Shown here: piece by piece, positions 26,401 to 34,418 of the stretch
Layout: the number at the start of each line of letters is the position of its first letter
How positions within the stretch are numbered: position 1 is the first letter of the stretch
The notes under the pieces: model-generated
Told to the model about the DNA's origin: nothing
The model's input: only the letters and a program-made list of their open reading frames with translations
Databases searched by the model: none
Assembly: GCA_937127445.1 (NCBI GenBank)
Contig: CAKZLY010000015.1
Span: forward strand, 186,001 to 250,000
Direction: 5' to 3'
DNA from: Eximiradius sp.
Lineage (GTDB): Bacteria; Bacteroidota; Ignavibacteria; Kapaibacteriales; UBA2268
Length of the DNA stretch: 64,000 nucleotides
Position numbers and translations under genes: made by a program

Positions 26401-27336
26401 GAGATTGGGACATGGCAAATTAAAGTGCTATCCACCGATCAAAATACTTCAATAAATTACTACAAATTCGAAGAAAAGCCAGAATTTAAAATATACACGA
26501 TACAGAATTTAGACGAAATTGATGTCTATTGGGGGACAAGTGGATTAAATTCAAATGGTGTTGTCGAAATTTATTTTGATGAGAACAAATTCGGTGACGA
26601 TGGAATTTATATTACATCATTCAATGCAACAGATGGTCATGGTAGAATAAAATTAAGTGATACAATGCAACTTTGTAGATATTATTTATATGCAGTTTAC
26701 TATTATGAAAATCATAGTAAAAGTAGTTATTCGAATATAGAAATAATAAATAGTAAATCTATTTTATTCCCGCCAAACAATATCAGTGCAAAATATTTTA
26801 CCAACAAGGAAAAATGTGTTGTTGAATGGGAACCATCTAAAGAAAATGGTATTGTAGGATATGTAATTGTAGGTGAAACTTATACAGGGAACGAAATTAT
26901 TTTTGCTTCAGCTTCAAAGAATGAAAAGAAGAAGGAATTTGATATCGACGATTTCAGTAAATACAAAATAAGAGTATATTCGTTTAATGCTGATGGCTTA
27001 AAAGGTTGTCCATCTAATCCTGTGGATATAATAATGAGCAATAATGAAAACCATCAAACTGAAACAGCATTTCATGATGGTAGATTAAATGTTTTTCCTA
27101 ATCCAACAAATGATAAAGTACATATAAGTTGCAAAATAGAAAAGCCTACACATATCAGAATTAAACTAATAAATTCAGTAGGCAATGTTGTAGCTACAAT
27201 AATTGATAATCAGTTTATTTCCGATGGAATTTTCAGAACAACTTTCGACTGCAAACAATTGAGCTCATCGGTATATTTAGTCGTTGTGCAAACAGATGAT
27301 GAAATAATTACTCAAAAAATTCAAGTAATTAAGTAA
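23428..27336 (+). CDS. large secreted protein with type IX secretion sorting domain
   Basis: A 1302-residue exported protein. A hydrophobic signal stretch (MIILATICFAMMM) follows a short N-terminal tail. Three tandem Ig-like repeats of about 100 residues start near residues 162, 266 and 367, sharing the plan of a -YCxNP- strand followed by a GxTNxxGxxxYxYxIPxNT turn. A long, glycine-rich beta region (about 470-900, many GxxxxxxG pairs) looks like a repetitive barrel or solenoid. A fibronectin-III-like module (about 1115-1205) precedes the Por C-terminal sorting domain (1213-1302: LNVFPNPTNDKVHIS... SSVYLVVVQ). It is therefore T9SS cargo attached to or released from the outer surface; its function is unknown. 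The Shine-Dalgarno GGAG precedes the ATG. No T9SS machinery gene lies in the window. Confidence 0.85.
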   Translation: MFHLATNLSNSLQKMIILATICFAMMMQNKEISAYYQTPEFPVTLKCVGWTNPYDTTIVTATMSIREWATNSIYIQNFTSSFREIFIPFQNKPKVGYNYVWLEASLLRWDDYSNCGVDGYVEIFQYDTTNNIFSGFINFEPACYFAPRFRRVLGNFSYSEAKPELLVSEYHKPYLVPMSELSFGVQFTVSDKIIGNASIYCINPFINEENEILIGRTNDNGILYYNYIIPENTEASEYTFSFRAVKDTLQSNTVEKIITVLDSFQLFLRINPIDRIEIEAGKEVLYGITALDNNNEIIEDAEIYCLNPILSGKYTKIGNTNSDGEFNYSFKIPSNTNANDYTIKLIAQKTGYKISQTIERQLTVLPSNLIMQVTPSNDVEIAEKDSLTFMIYIRNADNKPVGNAKVYVNNPIEKSGYQPIGITDSLTAKLIYGYRFAENSEGEYVFGFIAEKDEITTDTIFRKVTVVKGLKCWSILDGALEFCIEGKGVWEPVEKTTKIETTGKVLINDLVEFVGKIAIDTAQLGISCEGDFLVRDVPLPLGGVGTFSIARGKYELKILGSDGEIANFINAYTDNLAGFKLKVKDIQLVGGRRAEGVKITATITVPGIAVGCSEEGDEKDTEFEVKDFEIKRTGIELGGFKVENLGFISFPNFCLSKLYGEYDSERDRLDFGASVKIPFGEVGAGIAFIEGELDSIGFRMEASFPPLFVIGTTTVGISGFFGHISGITQPELEFELGGILSDITSEDLYKIDISGFFKTPNIIGMKGEANLFKDPFLKKWQMKGGIEGNIDFSIAQMELKGSLNIGTKDEEKYLLTTEGSLKYNMRQSKFSGYVSGQLDIPKLRDDWPFDWINATIGLPKKVDADARLLFGKSKVLWGEANLGSKIGKLRYVVDLNKSYDDDEFFFFERTPEEQIVEKGKIAINDNTYEQIIVNSSLERLVIRIIGENSVPHTQLITPSMIEYLPSNEYVGDIIYSEDSQSKKAFWTITKPEIGTWQIKVLSTDQNTSINYYKFEEKPEFKIYTIQNLDEIDVYWGTSGLNSNGVVEIYFDENKFGDDGIYITSFNATDGHGRIKLSDTMQLCRYYLYAVYYYENHSKSSYSNIEIINSKSILFPPNNISAKYFTNKEKCVVEWEPSKENGIVGYVIVGETYTGNEIIFASASKNEKKKEFDIDDFSKYKIRVYSFNADGLKGCPSNPVDIIMSNNENHQTETAFHDGRLNVFPNPTNDKVHISCKIEKPTHIRIKLINSVGNVVATIIDNQFISDGIFRTTFDCKQLSSSVYLVVVQTDDEIITQKIQVIK

Positions 27337-27361
27337 TAAAAGCAAGATTTAAATGTTAATA

Positions 27362-27385
27362 GTGCCGGCTTATAAAAGTCGGCAC
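27362..27385. terminator. hairpin between convergent genes
   Basis: A 10-bp stem (GTGCCGGCTT pairing AAGTCGGCAC, one G-T pair, loop ATAA) lies between the stops of the T9SS cargo gene and the kinase gene. The flanks have no long T tract on either strand, so termination efficiency is uncertain. Confidence 0.6.
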
Positions 27386-27406
27386 CATTCTTTAAAAGAC
27401 TTTATT

Positions 27407-29377
27407 CTATAATTTCTTGGAAATAGTAAATTTAAAAGTAGAGCCTTTGCCAATTTCGGACTCTACCCAAATTTTTCCGCCATGTTTTTCAACAAATTCT
27501 TTACAAAGAATGAGCCCAAGTCCTGTCCCCTTTTCTTGTGAAGTACCAATAGTTGTATAATGGACATCAATTCGGAAAAGTTTCTGTTTATCTTCGTCGG
27601 GAATTCCAATGCCTGTATCTTTGACAGAAACTATCACCTCACTTTCTGTTTTCTCTGCATTGACCAAAATTTCACCATTTTCTGGAGTAAATTTAATTGC
27701 ATTTGTAATAAGATTTCTAACAACTGTAGTGATCATATTCACATCACAGAAGACAACAAGTTCATCATTAACCTTGTCGATAAGTTTTATTGACTTGTTG
27801 TTAGCAGTTTCTTTGAGTAGTTCTACGCAATTATTAATAATGTATTTAAGATGAGTTTCTTCGGGATTGAATTGAATTGCGCCTCTTTGGGAACGGGACC
27901 AGGTTAGCAAGTTTTCGAGAAGATCATAAAGTTTAATTGAAGATTTATACATTTCGCTAATAATTTCCAGTCGTTCTTCTTCGGAAAAATCACTATACAT
28001 AGAATGCAAGATTTCCGAAAGATTTTTCAAAGCACCAAAAGGATTTTTCAAGTCGTGAGCAATAATGGAAAAGAACTTATCTTTAGTCGCATTAAGTTCT
28101 TTGAGTTCTTCTAAATACTGCTCTAATTTTCTTTGTGCCATTTTCTTTTCGGTAATATCGATTACGGTCCCGACAAGCTTAATTACTTTGCCTTCCGAAT
28201 TATAAACAGGTCTGCCACGCCCTTCGATAATTTTTAAGTTACCAGCAGGAGTGTTGATTTCCAGCTCGATGTTGTATGGAATGCCTTCATTAATTGCTTT
28301 TTCGACAACTTTCATAAAATATTCAGAACATTCTGGTTTAAGCATACTATTAATTAATTCAATGGTAGGAATGGTATCCTCGGGATTGGCATCATATATT
28401 CTATATAATTCTTTTGACCAAGTAATAACATTAGATTGCAAATCGTATTCCCAACTTCCGAAATGAGCAATGGATTCAGCTTCCGATAGTAGGGCTTCGC
28501 TTTTAGCAAGCAACATAGCTTCAAGTTTCTTTTCGGTAATATCTCTTGCAATTATAACAAAGTTTGGTTGATTTGAGATTTCAACAAATGAAACGGAAAC
28601 TTCCAACTCAATTGTTTGCCCACCTTTGCGTATGGCTTGAATTTCAAAATGTTTGGATAGTTGAATATCTTTCGCAGACTGTTTGATTGCCTCAAAATTT
28701 GATTTGTTAATTTGGTATTTTCCTGGTAAAGAAATTAGCTTAATAAAATCGATATTTTGAACTTCATTTGAAGAATAGCCAAAAATTCTGAATGCGGCTT
28801 CATTCCAAAAATTAATCTTATTATCCTGATTAATCATCAAAATAGCGTCGTAAGCAGATGAGGTAATTTTTCTAAATTTCTCTTCGCTTTGTCGAAGGGC
28901 TCTTTCGGCTAATTTACGTTCTTCGATTTCTTTTTCTAATAATTTATGATTGTCGCGAATTTTGCGATTACTCTCTCTCTCGTGTAAAATAAACCTGAAA
29001 TACAACGCGAGAAGGCGAACAATTTCTGCTTCGGTAAAAGGTTTATTAAGGAAATCAATCCCGCCTACATCGAAGCTTCGATGAACAACTTCTTTTGTTG
29101 GAGGCATAGCAGTACAGAAAATGATTGGAATATCAGCATATTTTTCTTGATGTTTGATAATTTTTGCTGCTTTAAACCCATCAACTTCGGGCATATTTAC
29201 ATCAAGAAGAATGATATCGATCGGATGGTTGCCAAGCAAACGCATAGCCTCGAAAGCATTGCTCGCTTCAAAAATTCGAACGCGGAAGTTATCTTCTATC
29301 ATTTTTCGAGCAGTAACTCGGAAAAAGTTACTGTCGTCAACTAACAAAATGTTAAAAATATTATCCGATAGATTCAT
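27407..29377 (-). CDS. response-regulator-headed PAS histidine kinase
   Basis: A 656-residue sensor kinase starting at the ATG at 29377, which has the Shine-Dalgarno AGAGG upstream. Domain order: an N-terminal receiver (NILLVDDSN... IILLDVNMPEVDG, conserved Lys in FLNKPF), a coiled coil, PAS 1 (EEKFRKITSSAYDAILMINQ), PAS 2 (FGSWEYDLQSNVITWS), HisKA (FFSIIAHDLKNPFGALKNL, with the phospho-acceptor His) and HATPase_c (NAIKFT, DTGIGIP, GTGLGLILCKE). No membrane segment is present, so it is cytoplasmic. A receiver at the N-terminus suggests that it is itself controlled by another kinase, possibly the chemotaxis system nearby. Confidence 0.92.
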   Translation of the reverse strand: MNLSDNIFNILLVDDSNFFRVTARKMIEDNFRVRIFEASNAFEAMRLLGNHPIDIILLDVNMPEVDGFKAAKIIKHQEKYADIPIIFCTAMPPTKEVVHRSFDVGGIDFLNKPFTEAEIVRLLALYFRFILHERESNRKIRDNHKLLEKEIEERKLAERALRQSEEKFRKITSSAYDAILMINQDNKINFWNEAAFRIFGYSSNEVQNIDFIKLISLPGKYQINKSNFEAIKQSAKDIQLSKHFEIQAIRKGGQTIELEVSVSFVEISNQPNFVIIARDITEKKLEAMLLAKSEALLSEAESIAHFGSWEYDLQSNVITWSKELYRIYDANPEDTIPTIELINSMLKPECSEYFMKVVEKAINEGIPYNIELEINTPAGNLKIIEGRGRPVYNSEGKVIKLVGTVIDITEKKMAQRKLEQYLEELKELNATKDKFFSIIAHDLKNPFGALKNLSEILHSMYSDFSEEERLEIISEMYKSSIKLYDLLENLLTWSRSQRGAIQFNPEETHLKYIINNCVELLKETANNKSIKLIDKVNDELVVFCDVNMITTVVRNLITNAIKFTPENGEILVNAEKTESEVIVSVKDTGIGIPDEDKQKLFRIDVHYTTIGTSQEKGTGLGLILCKEFVEKHGGKIWVESEIGKGSTFKFTISKKL

Positions 29378-29473
29378 ATAACCTCTAAAGAAATAGAAAA
29401 ATTTTACGATAAAATACAATAATTATTAATGTATTATCGTAAATTTTATTGTTTCATTTTATTGTTTCGTTAA

Positions 29474-29481
29474 TAATTTTG
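29474..29481 (+). promoter_or_regulatory. -7 box upstream of the CheW-CZB gene
   Basis: TAATTTTG, exact match to TAnnTTTG, 22 bases before the ATG at 29504. The -33 box is imperfect (GTTTC about 19 bases upstream). Confidence 0.4.
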
Positions 29482-29503
29482 CTACTGGAATAAAGGAATT
29501 AGT

Positions 29504-30310
29504 ATGAAAGCAGATTTAATAAACAAGCAACTTGAAGAAGCTGATCTTAATCAGTATTTAGTTATTCAAATAGCGGATAATTCGTATGCATTGTCTATAC
29601 TGCCAATTAAAGAAATTGTGATTGCCCCAGAGGCAACCCCTATGCCGAATTCACCAGAATTTGTAAGAGGATTAATAAAATTACGTCAAAACATAATAAC
29701 CTTAATCGATTCTCGTAAGAGATTAGGCTTTCGTTCAATTTTGGAAATCGATCAAGAATTATTCCAGATGTTGCAGGAAAGGAAACAAGACCATATAAAC
29801 TGGCTACAAACACTTTATATGGCGGTCGAGAAAGATGGCGATTTTAACCTAACAACAGATCCACATGCCTGTGCATTCGGACGATGGTATGATAATTTTA
29901 AAACTGACAACTACGGATTGGAAGTATATCTAAGGCAATTTGATGCACCACATAAGAGAATTCACGCGATAGCAAATCGAGCACTGAAAGAGAAAGAATT
30001 AAATGGTAAATCTACCGCCATCAAAATTATCGAACAAGCAAAAAATACTGATTTAAAAGCAATGATAGACCTATTTGATAATGCAGAGCAAGCCATTAAA
30101 GAAGCACATCGAGAATTAGCAATAATCTTAGAACATAACAATTCGATAGTTGCAATTACAGCCGATAATGTATCTAATATAGTATCTTTTGAAAAAGAAC
30201 AGATACAACAATCTGAATTAAACGAACGAAATCGTTTTTTGAGCGGATCGGTAAATATTAATGGAGATATTATTTTGGTATTGGATTTAGACAAAATGGT
30301 TAATTATTAA
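29504..30310 (+). CDS. CheW-like adaptor interrupted by a zinc-binding CZB domain
   Basis: A 268-residue chimera. Residues 17-76 are the first half of a CheW fold (QYLVIQIADNSYALSILPIKEIV, PEFVRGLIKLRQNIITLIDSRKR). Residues 92-210 form a helical insert with the chemoreceptor zinc-binding signature: H97 in DHINW, C123 in HACAFGRWY, H150 and H154 in APHKRIHAIA. Residues 212-268 finish the CheW fold (SIVAITADNVSNIV, GDIILVLDLDKM). CheW couples receptors to CheA; CZB domains bind zinc and respond to zinc or oxidants. The insertion would put the zinc site on the adaptor instead of a receptor. The gene is monocistronic, with its own terminator, and lies 4 kb from the che cluster. Confidence 0.86.
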   Translation: MKADLINKQLEEADLNQYLVIQIADNSYALSILPIKEIVIAPEATPMPNSPEFVRGLIKLRQNIITLIDSRKRLGFRSILEIDQELFQMLQERKQDHINWLQTLYMAVEKDGDFNLTTDPHACAFGRWYDNFKTDNYGLEVYLRQFDAPHKRIHAIANRALKEKELNGKSTAIKIIEQAKNTDLKAMIDLFDNAEQAIKEAHRELAIILEHNNSIVAITADNVSNIVSFEKEQIQQSELNERNRFLSGSVNINGDIILVLDLDKMVNY

Positions 30311-30339
30311 CAAAGCTAAATAAAAAGATTTTTTTTAAT

Positions 30340-30368
30340 AAGGAGGTTATTTGAAGCCTCCTTTTTTT
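30340..30368 (+). terminator. terminator after the CheW-CZB gene
   Basis: Stem AAGGAGG/CCTCCTT (30340-30346 with 30357-30363), extendable by two pairs, followed by a T7 run. It is a typical intrinsic terminator. Confidence 0.9.
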
Positions 30369-30402
30369 ATTAGATTAATTCTAACCAATAAAAGGCAATT
30401 GT

Positions 30403-30434
30403 TTTGAATAAGAGCCAAAAAATTACTAATTTTG
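30403..30434 (+). promoter_or_regulatory. Bacteroidetes-type promoter of gyrA
   Basis: TTTG at 30403-30406, 20 bases, then TAATTTTG at 30427-30434; both exact. The gyrA ATG is at 30465. Confidence 0.75.
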
Positions 30435-30464
30435 TTAGTTAATATTTATCACTCTGGAAAGAAA

Positions 30465-32960
30465 ATGTCCTTATTAGGTAGCTTAAATATCAAGCAAGCA
30501 TTTATAGAAGACGAGATGAAAAGCTCGTATTTGGATTATTCAATGTCTGTAATTGTATCTCGTGCATTGCCAGATGTACGAGATGGACTGAAGCCAGTTC
30601 ATCGTAGAATACTTTATGCAATGAATGAAATGGGGTTACTTCCAAATCGAGCATATAAGAAATCAGCCAGACTTGTGGGCGAAGTATTAGGTAAATACCA
30701 CCCACACGGGGATTCTTCTGTGTACGAAGCAATGGTTCGCATGGCACAAGATTGGGCAATGCGCTATCCACTTGTGGATGGACAAGGGAACTTTGGTTCG
30801 ATAGACGGTGATTCTGCTGCTGCAATGCGTTATACAGAAACTCGAATGGCGCATATAGCCACCCATATGTTAAGAGATATAGATAAGGATACTGTTGATT
30901 TTCAACCTAATTTTGACGATTCTTTGAAAGAACCTGTTGTTTTGCCTACGGTAATCCCTAACTTATTGCTAAATGGCGCAAGCGGCATTGCTGTAGGAAT
31001 GGCAACAAATATTCCACCGCATAACATTCGCGATGTTATTCACGCTTTACACGCACTAATAAAAAATCCAGAAATTACAGTAGAGGAATTGATAAAATAT
31101 TGTCCTGCGCCGGATTTCCCAACAGGTGGAATAATCTATGGGTATCAGGGTGTTCGTGATACATATTTAACAGGTCGTGGGAAAATAATTATCAGAGCAA
31201 GAGCCTCATTTGAGGAAAATAGAAGTGGCAAGACTTCAATAATTGTAACAGAAATACCATATCAAGTCAATAAAGCTGCACTAATCGAAAAAATTGCTGA
31301 CCTTGTTCGTAACAAAGTAATAGATGACATTTCTGATATTCGTGATGAATCTGATCGCGATGGATTGAGAATAGTAATAGAACTCAAACGCGAAGCAACA
31401 CCAAAAGTTGTTCTTAATAATCTTTATAAACATACGAATATGCAAGTAACTTTTGGGGCAAATATGCTCGCGTTGGTCAAGGGAAGACCCAAGGTGTTGA
31501 ATTTGCTCCAGATAATGAAACATTTCCTTAATCATCGTGTTGAAGTAGTTGTTCGTAGAACTCAATTTGAACTTACAGCTGCTGAAAAAAGAGCACATAT
31601 ATTGGAAGGGTTCATTATTGCCCTTGACAATTTAGATGAGGTTATTGCGCTTATTCGTGCTGCAAAGGACCCACAAACAGCATCTGAACAGCTACAGAGT
31701 CGGTTTAATTTGACGGAAATTCAAGCAAAGGCGATATTAGATTTGCGTTTGCAAAGACTTACAGGTTTGGAAAGAGAGAAAATTCAACAAGAATATCGCG
31801 AAATTTTACAACTAATAGAGAAGTTGAAAGCAATTCTTGCAAGCAAAGAACTCCAGATGCAAATAATTTATGATGAATTGAAGGAAATCCTGGATAAATA
31901 TGGAGACGAACGTCGTACTGAGATTATTCCAGACTCTGAAGATATGTCCTACGAAGATTTAATTGCAAATGAAGAGATGGTCGTTTCAATTACGCATCGT
32001 GGTTTTATTAAAAGCACACTTGTATCGAATTACCGCAGACAAAATAAAGGCGGTCGAGGAATAAAAGGCGCTTCGACGTATGAAGATGATTTTGTAGAGC
32101 ACGTGTTCCAAACTTCATCTCATCATTATTTATTGTTTTTTACAAATAAGGGGCGCTGTTATAGGATAAAGGTATGGGACATTCCGGAAGCAAGTCGCCA
32201 GGCAAAGGGTCGCTCATTGGCAAATTTAATTCAAATCCAAAGCGATGAAAAAGTTACTGCTTATTGTCCGGTGAGGAGTTTTGACGACAATCATTACATA
32301 ATGATGGCAACAAGAAACGGAATAGTGAAAAAAGTAGAGTTAGACGCTTTTTCTAACGTTCGGCAAAGTGGAATAATAGCAATAAATTTAGATGAAAACG
32401 ATGAATTAATAAGCGCTAGATTGACAGACGGAGCATCAGATATAATTTTAGGCACAAATAATGGTATCGCTTGCCGTTTCCGGGAAACTGATGTTCGTTC
32501 AATGGGAAGAAGTGCGATGGGTGTTACTGGAATTAACCTTGATGACAATGATTATGTAAATTCGATGATTGTAATTAATAGAAACGACGTACAAGTACTT
32601 GTTGTATCAGAAAATGGCTATGGGAAACGCACGAAATTTGAGGATTTCAGATTAACTCGACGCGGCGCAAAAGGCGTTATCTCAATGAATGTTACCGAAA
32701 AAACAGGTAAAGTCGTTAGATTGCTTACTGCATCTGATTTAGACGACTTAATTGTCATTACACAAAAAGGTATTCTCATTCGCCAACCTGTTTCTGCAAT
32801 CCGGACAATTGGACGAAACACACAAGGTGTGAAGCTAATTCGTTTAGACGAAGGAGACAGGATAGCAGACGTCACAATAGTAAATCACGAAAATGATGAC
32901 AACGAAGACAACAATGAAAATGAAACAATCGCCGATGACGTTCAAGCACGATTGTTATAA
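30465..32960 (+). CDS. gyrA: DNA gyrase subunit A
   Basis: An 831-residue type IIA topoisomerase subunit starting at the ATG at 30465 ([13 protein letters not shown]); the longer reading from 30432 overlaps the promoter region. The winged-helix/tower part has [30 protein letters not shown] and the catalytic tyrosine in MRYTETRMA. The quinolone-resistance region reads [17 protein letters not shown], where Ser and Glu are the usual drug-sensitive residues. The C-terminal pinwheel carries the GyrA box ([10 protein letters not shown]), which separates gyrase from topoisomerase IV. The C-terminus is acidic. gyrB is not in the window. Confidence 0.96.
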   Translation: MSLLGSLNIKQAFIEDEMKSSYLDYSMSVIVSRALPDVRDGLKPVHRRILYAMNEMGLLPNRAYKKSARLVGEVLGKYHPHGDSSVYEAMVRMAQDWAMRYPLVDGQGNFGSIDGDSAAAMRYTETRMAHIATHMLRDIDKDTVDFQPNFDDSLKEPVVLPTVIPNLLLNGASGIAVGMATNIPPHNIRDVIHALHALIKNPEITVEELIKYCPAPDFPTGGIIYGYQGVRDTYLTGRGKIIIRARASFEENRSGKTSIIVTEIPYQVNKAALIEKIADLVRNKVIDDISDIRDESDRDGLRIVIELKREATPKVVLNNLYKHTNMQVTFGANMLALVKGRPKVLNLLQIMKHFLNHRVEVVVRRTQFELTAAEKRAHILEGFIIALDNLDEVIALIRAAKDPQTASEQLQSRFNLTEIQAKAILDLRLQRLTGLEREKIQQEYREILQLIEKLKAILASKELQMQIIYDELKEILDKYGDERRTEIIPDSEDMSYEDLIANEEMVVSITHRGFIKSTLVSNYRRQNKGGRGIKGASTYEDDFVEHVFQTSSHHYLLFFTNKGRCYRIKVWDIPEASRQAKGRSLANLIQIQSDEKVTAYCPVRSFDDNHYIMMATRNGIVKKVELDAFSNVRQSGIIAINLDENDELISARLTDGASDIILGTNNGIACRFRETDVRSMGRSAMGVTGINLDDNDYVNSMIVINRNDVQVLVVSENGYGKRTKFEDFRLTRRGAKGVISMNVTEKTGKVVRLLTASDLDDLIVITQKGILIRQPVSAIRTIGRNTQGVKLIRLDEGDRIADVTIVNHENDDNEDNNENETIADDVQARLL

Positions 32961-32991
32961 TTTTGATATTTAGTTATTCTGTTATATTTTT

Positions 32992-33014
32992 GGGGTAGTA
33001 ATTACCCCTTTTTT
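32992..33014 (+). terminator. terminator after gyrA, ending at the recX start
   Basis: Hairpin GGGGTA-GTAAT-TACCCC followed by T6 (33009-33014). The T run directly touches the ATG of the recX reading frame at 33015. Confidence 0.8.
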
Positions 33015-33638
33015 ATGCTAAAAATAACAAAAATAGTGCAATCATCAAAGAATTCAAGCATTATTCAGTTTGATAACGGTTCGAATGTTGAAATCAATAA
33101 TGATATTATCGTAAAATTTGCATTATCGGCAGGTCAGGAAATAAGCAATGAAAAATATTCGAATATTATTTTTGAAAATGAACTGTTAAAGGCAAAACAA
33201 GTTGTTTATAATTATGCTACATATACGACACGGACGGAACGACAGGTTTTTGAAAAATTAAGGAAATCTGGTTTTGGAGAAGAAGTTATTAAGTTTGCTA
33301 TCGATTTTGTGAAAGAGTATAAATTGATTGACGACGAAAAATATGCTGCACTTTTTATACAGGAAAAAGCAAAATTCAAAAAATGGGGAATTAACAAAAT
33401 AAAAATTGAATTGTTGCAAAAAGGTATTGAAAAAAAAATCATCGAGGAGCAAATTGATTATTTATACAATGAAGAGATAGATTTTGAAAACGCACTGAAA
33501 TTAGCAGAAAAAAAATTGAAAGCAATTCTGAGCAAACCCACAGAAAAGCAAAGACAATCGGTGACAAATCATTTGCTCAATAGAGGATATAATTGGGATA
33601 TAATAAAAAAGGTACTGCAGGAATTAGAGCTCAAGTAG
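33015..33638 (+). CDS. recX: regulatory protein RecX
   Basis: A 207-residue RecX, which binds RecA filaments and limits their activity. Three-helix repeats are visible: AKQVVYNYATYTTRTERQVFEKLRKSGF, VIKFAIDFVKEYKLIDDEKYAALFIQEKAKFKKWGINKIKIEL, and the C-terminal QSVTNHLLNRGYNWDIIKKVL. The N-terminal 55 residues form a beta-rich extension seen in Bacteroidetes RecX. The ATG at 33015 abuts the T run of the gyrA terminator, leaving no room for a Shine-Dalgarno. A GTG at 33036 is the nearest in-frame alternative. recA is not in the window. Confidence 0.86.
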   Translation: MLKITKIVQSSKNSSIIQFDNGSNVEINNDIIVKFALSAGQEISNEKYSNIIFENELLKAKQVVYNYATYTTRTERQVFEKLRKSGFGEEVIKFAIDFVKEYKLIDDEKYAALFIQEKAKFKKWGINKIKIELLQKGIEKKIIEEQIDYLYNEEIDFENALKLAEKKLKAILSKPTEKQRQSVTNHLLNRGYNWDIIKKVLQELELK

Positions 33639-34292
33639 TTGTGCGTTATCTCTTAGCCATTTTTTATGTTTTTTGTATTCGGGACAATATTTTCTAACCT
33701 CATTCCAAAAATCAACAGAGTGGTTTAAATATCTTAAATGAGAGAGTTCGTGAATTACAATATATTCGATAATTTCCACTGGTGCGAAAGCAAGTTTCCA
33801 ATTGAAATTCAGGTTGCCTAAGGATGAGCAGCTTCCCCAACGCGAAATTGTGTTTTTAATAGAAATGCGGTTATATTTTACCCCCATAATAGAAGCCCAT
33901 TTAGCAACATGCACACTAAAAAACTCTTTTGCCATTTTAATAATAAGGTGTTTGAGAAGAGGTTTAATATACTTTGATTGGTCGTTTGCAACTTGTAATA
34001 ATTGATTTTTTAAATGAAGAGCAAATTGAAGGTTATCAACATATTGAATAATGTAATCTTTACCGAAAATAGTTATAGAAGCACCATCAGAAAGATTACG
34101 AGTAAATTTCTTTCTATTTTGAACTTCAATTTTTTTTGCAATTATCCAATTTTGCTTTTGTTGAACAATTTTTTGGATATAACTAAGAGGAACGGACGAG
34201 GGTGCTTTAATAATCAAGTTAGACTGATTATCAATTTTAAGAGCAATAGTTTTTCTATTAGAACGAATTATTTTAAATATCTCAATTTGCAT
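33624..34292 (-). CDS. YgjP-like zinc metallopeptidase domain protein
   Basis: A 222-residue member of the YgjP/DUF45 (WLM-like) family. The start chosen is the ATG at 34292 (MQIEIFKIIRSNRKT); a longer frame to 34343 has a hydrophobic stretch not seen in the family. Hallmarks: ISRWGSCSSLGNLNFNWKLAFAP, the zinc motif VIHELSHLRYLNHS (HExxH with a third ligand downstream), and FWNEVRKYCPEYKKHKKWL. The family often associates with type I restriction systems or stands alone; here it stands alone. Its 3' end overlaps recX by 15 bases, convergent. Confidence 0.9.
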   Translation of the reverse strand: MQIEIFKIIRSNRKTIALKIDNQSNLIIKAPSSVPLSYIQKIVQQKQNWIIAKKIEVQNRKKFTRNLSDGASITIFGKDYIIQYVDNLQFALHLKNQLLQVANDQSKYIKPLLKHLIIKMAKEFFSVHVAKWASIMGVKYNRISIKNTISRWGSCSSLGNLNFNWKLAFAPVEIIEYIVIHELSHLRYLNHSVDFWNEVRKYCPEYKKHKKWLRDNAQLLEL

Positions 34293-34352
34293 ATGCAAAA
34301 TTAAGAAAAAAAACGTGATGTAATTTTTTTTAAATAATATCAAAATAAAATC

Positions 34353-34380
34353 TAAATATTTTAGTCAAAAATACCGATAA
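34353..34380 (+). promoter_or_regulatory. possible sigma-28 (FliA) promoter upstream of cheA
   Basis: TAAATATT at 34353-34360, 12 bases, then ACCGATAA at 34373-34380. The enteric FliA consensus is TAAAGTTT-N11-GCCGATAA, so the -10 box has one mismatch and the spacing is one base longer. The cheA ATG is 38 bases downstream of the box, and fliA is in this window. Confidence 0.45.
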
Positions 34381-34418
34381 AGCATATAAAATTAATTAAT
34401 AATAATTGAGATTGTATT

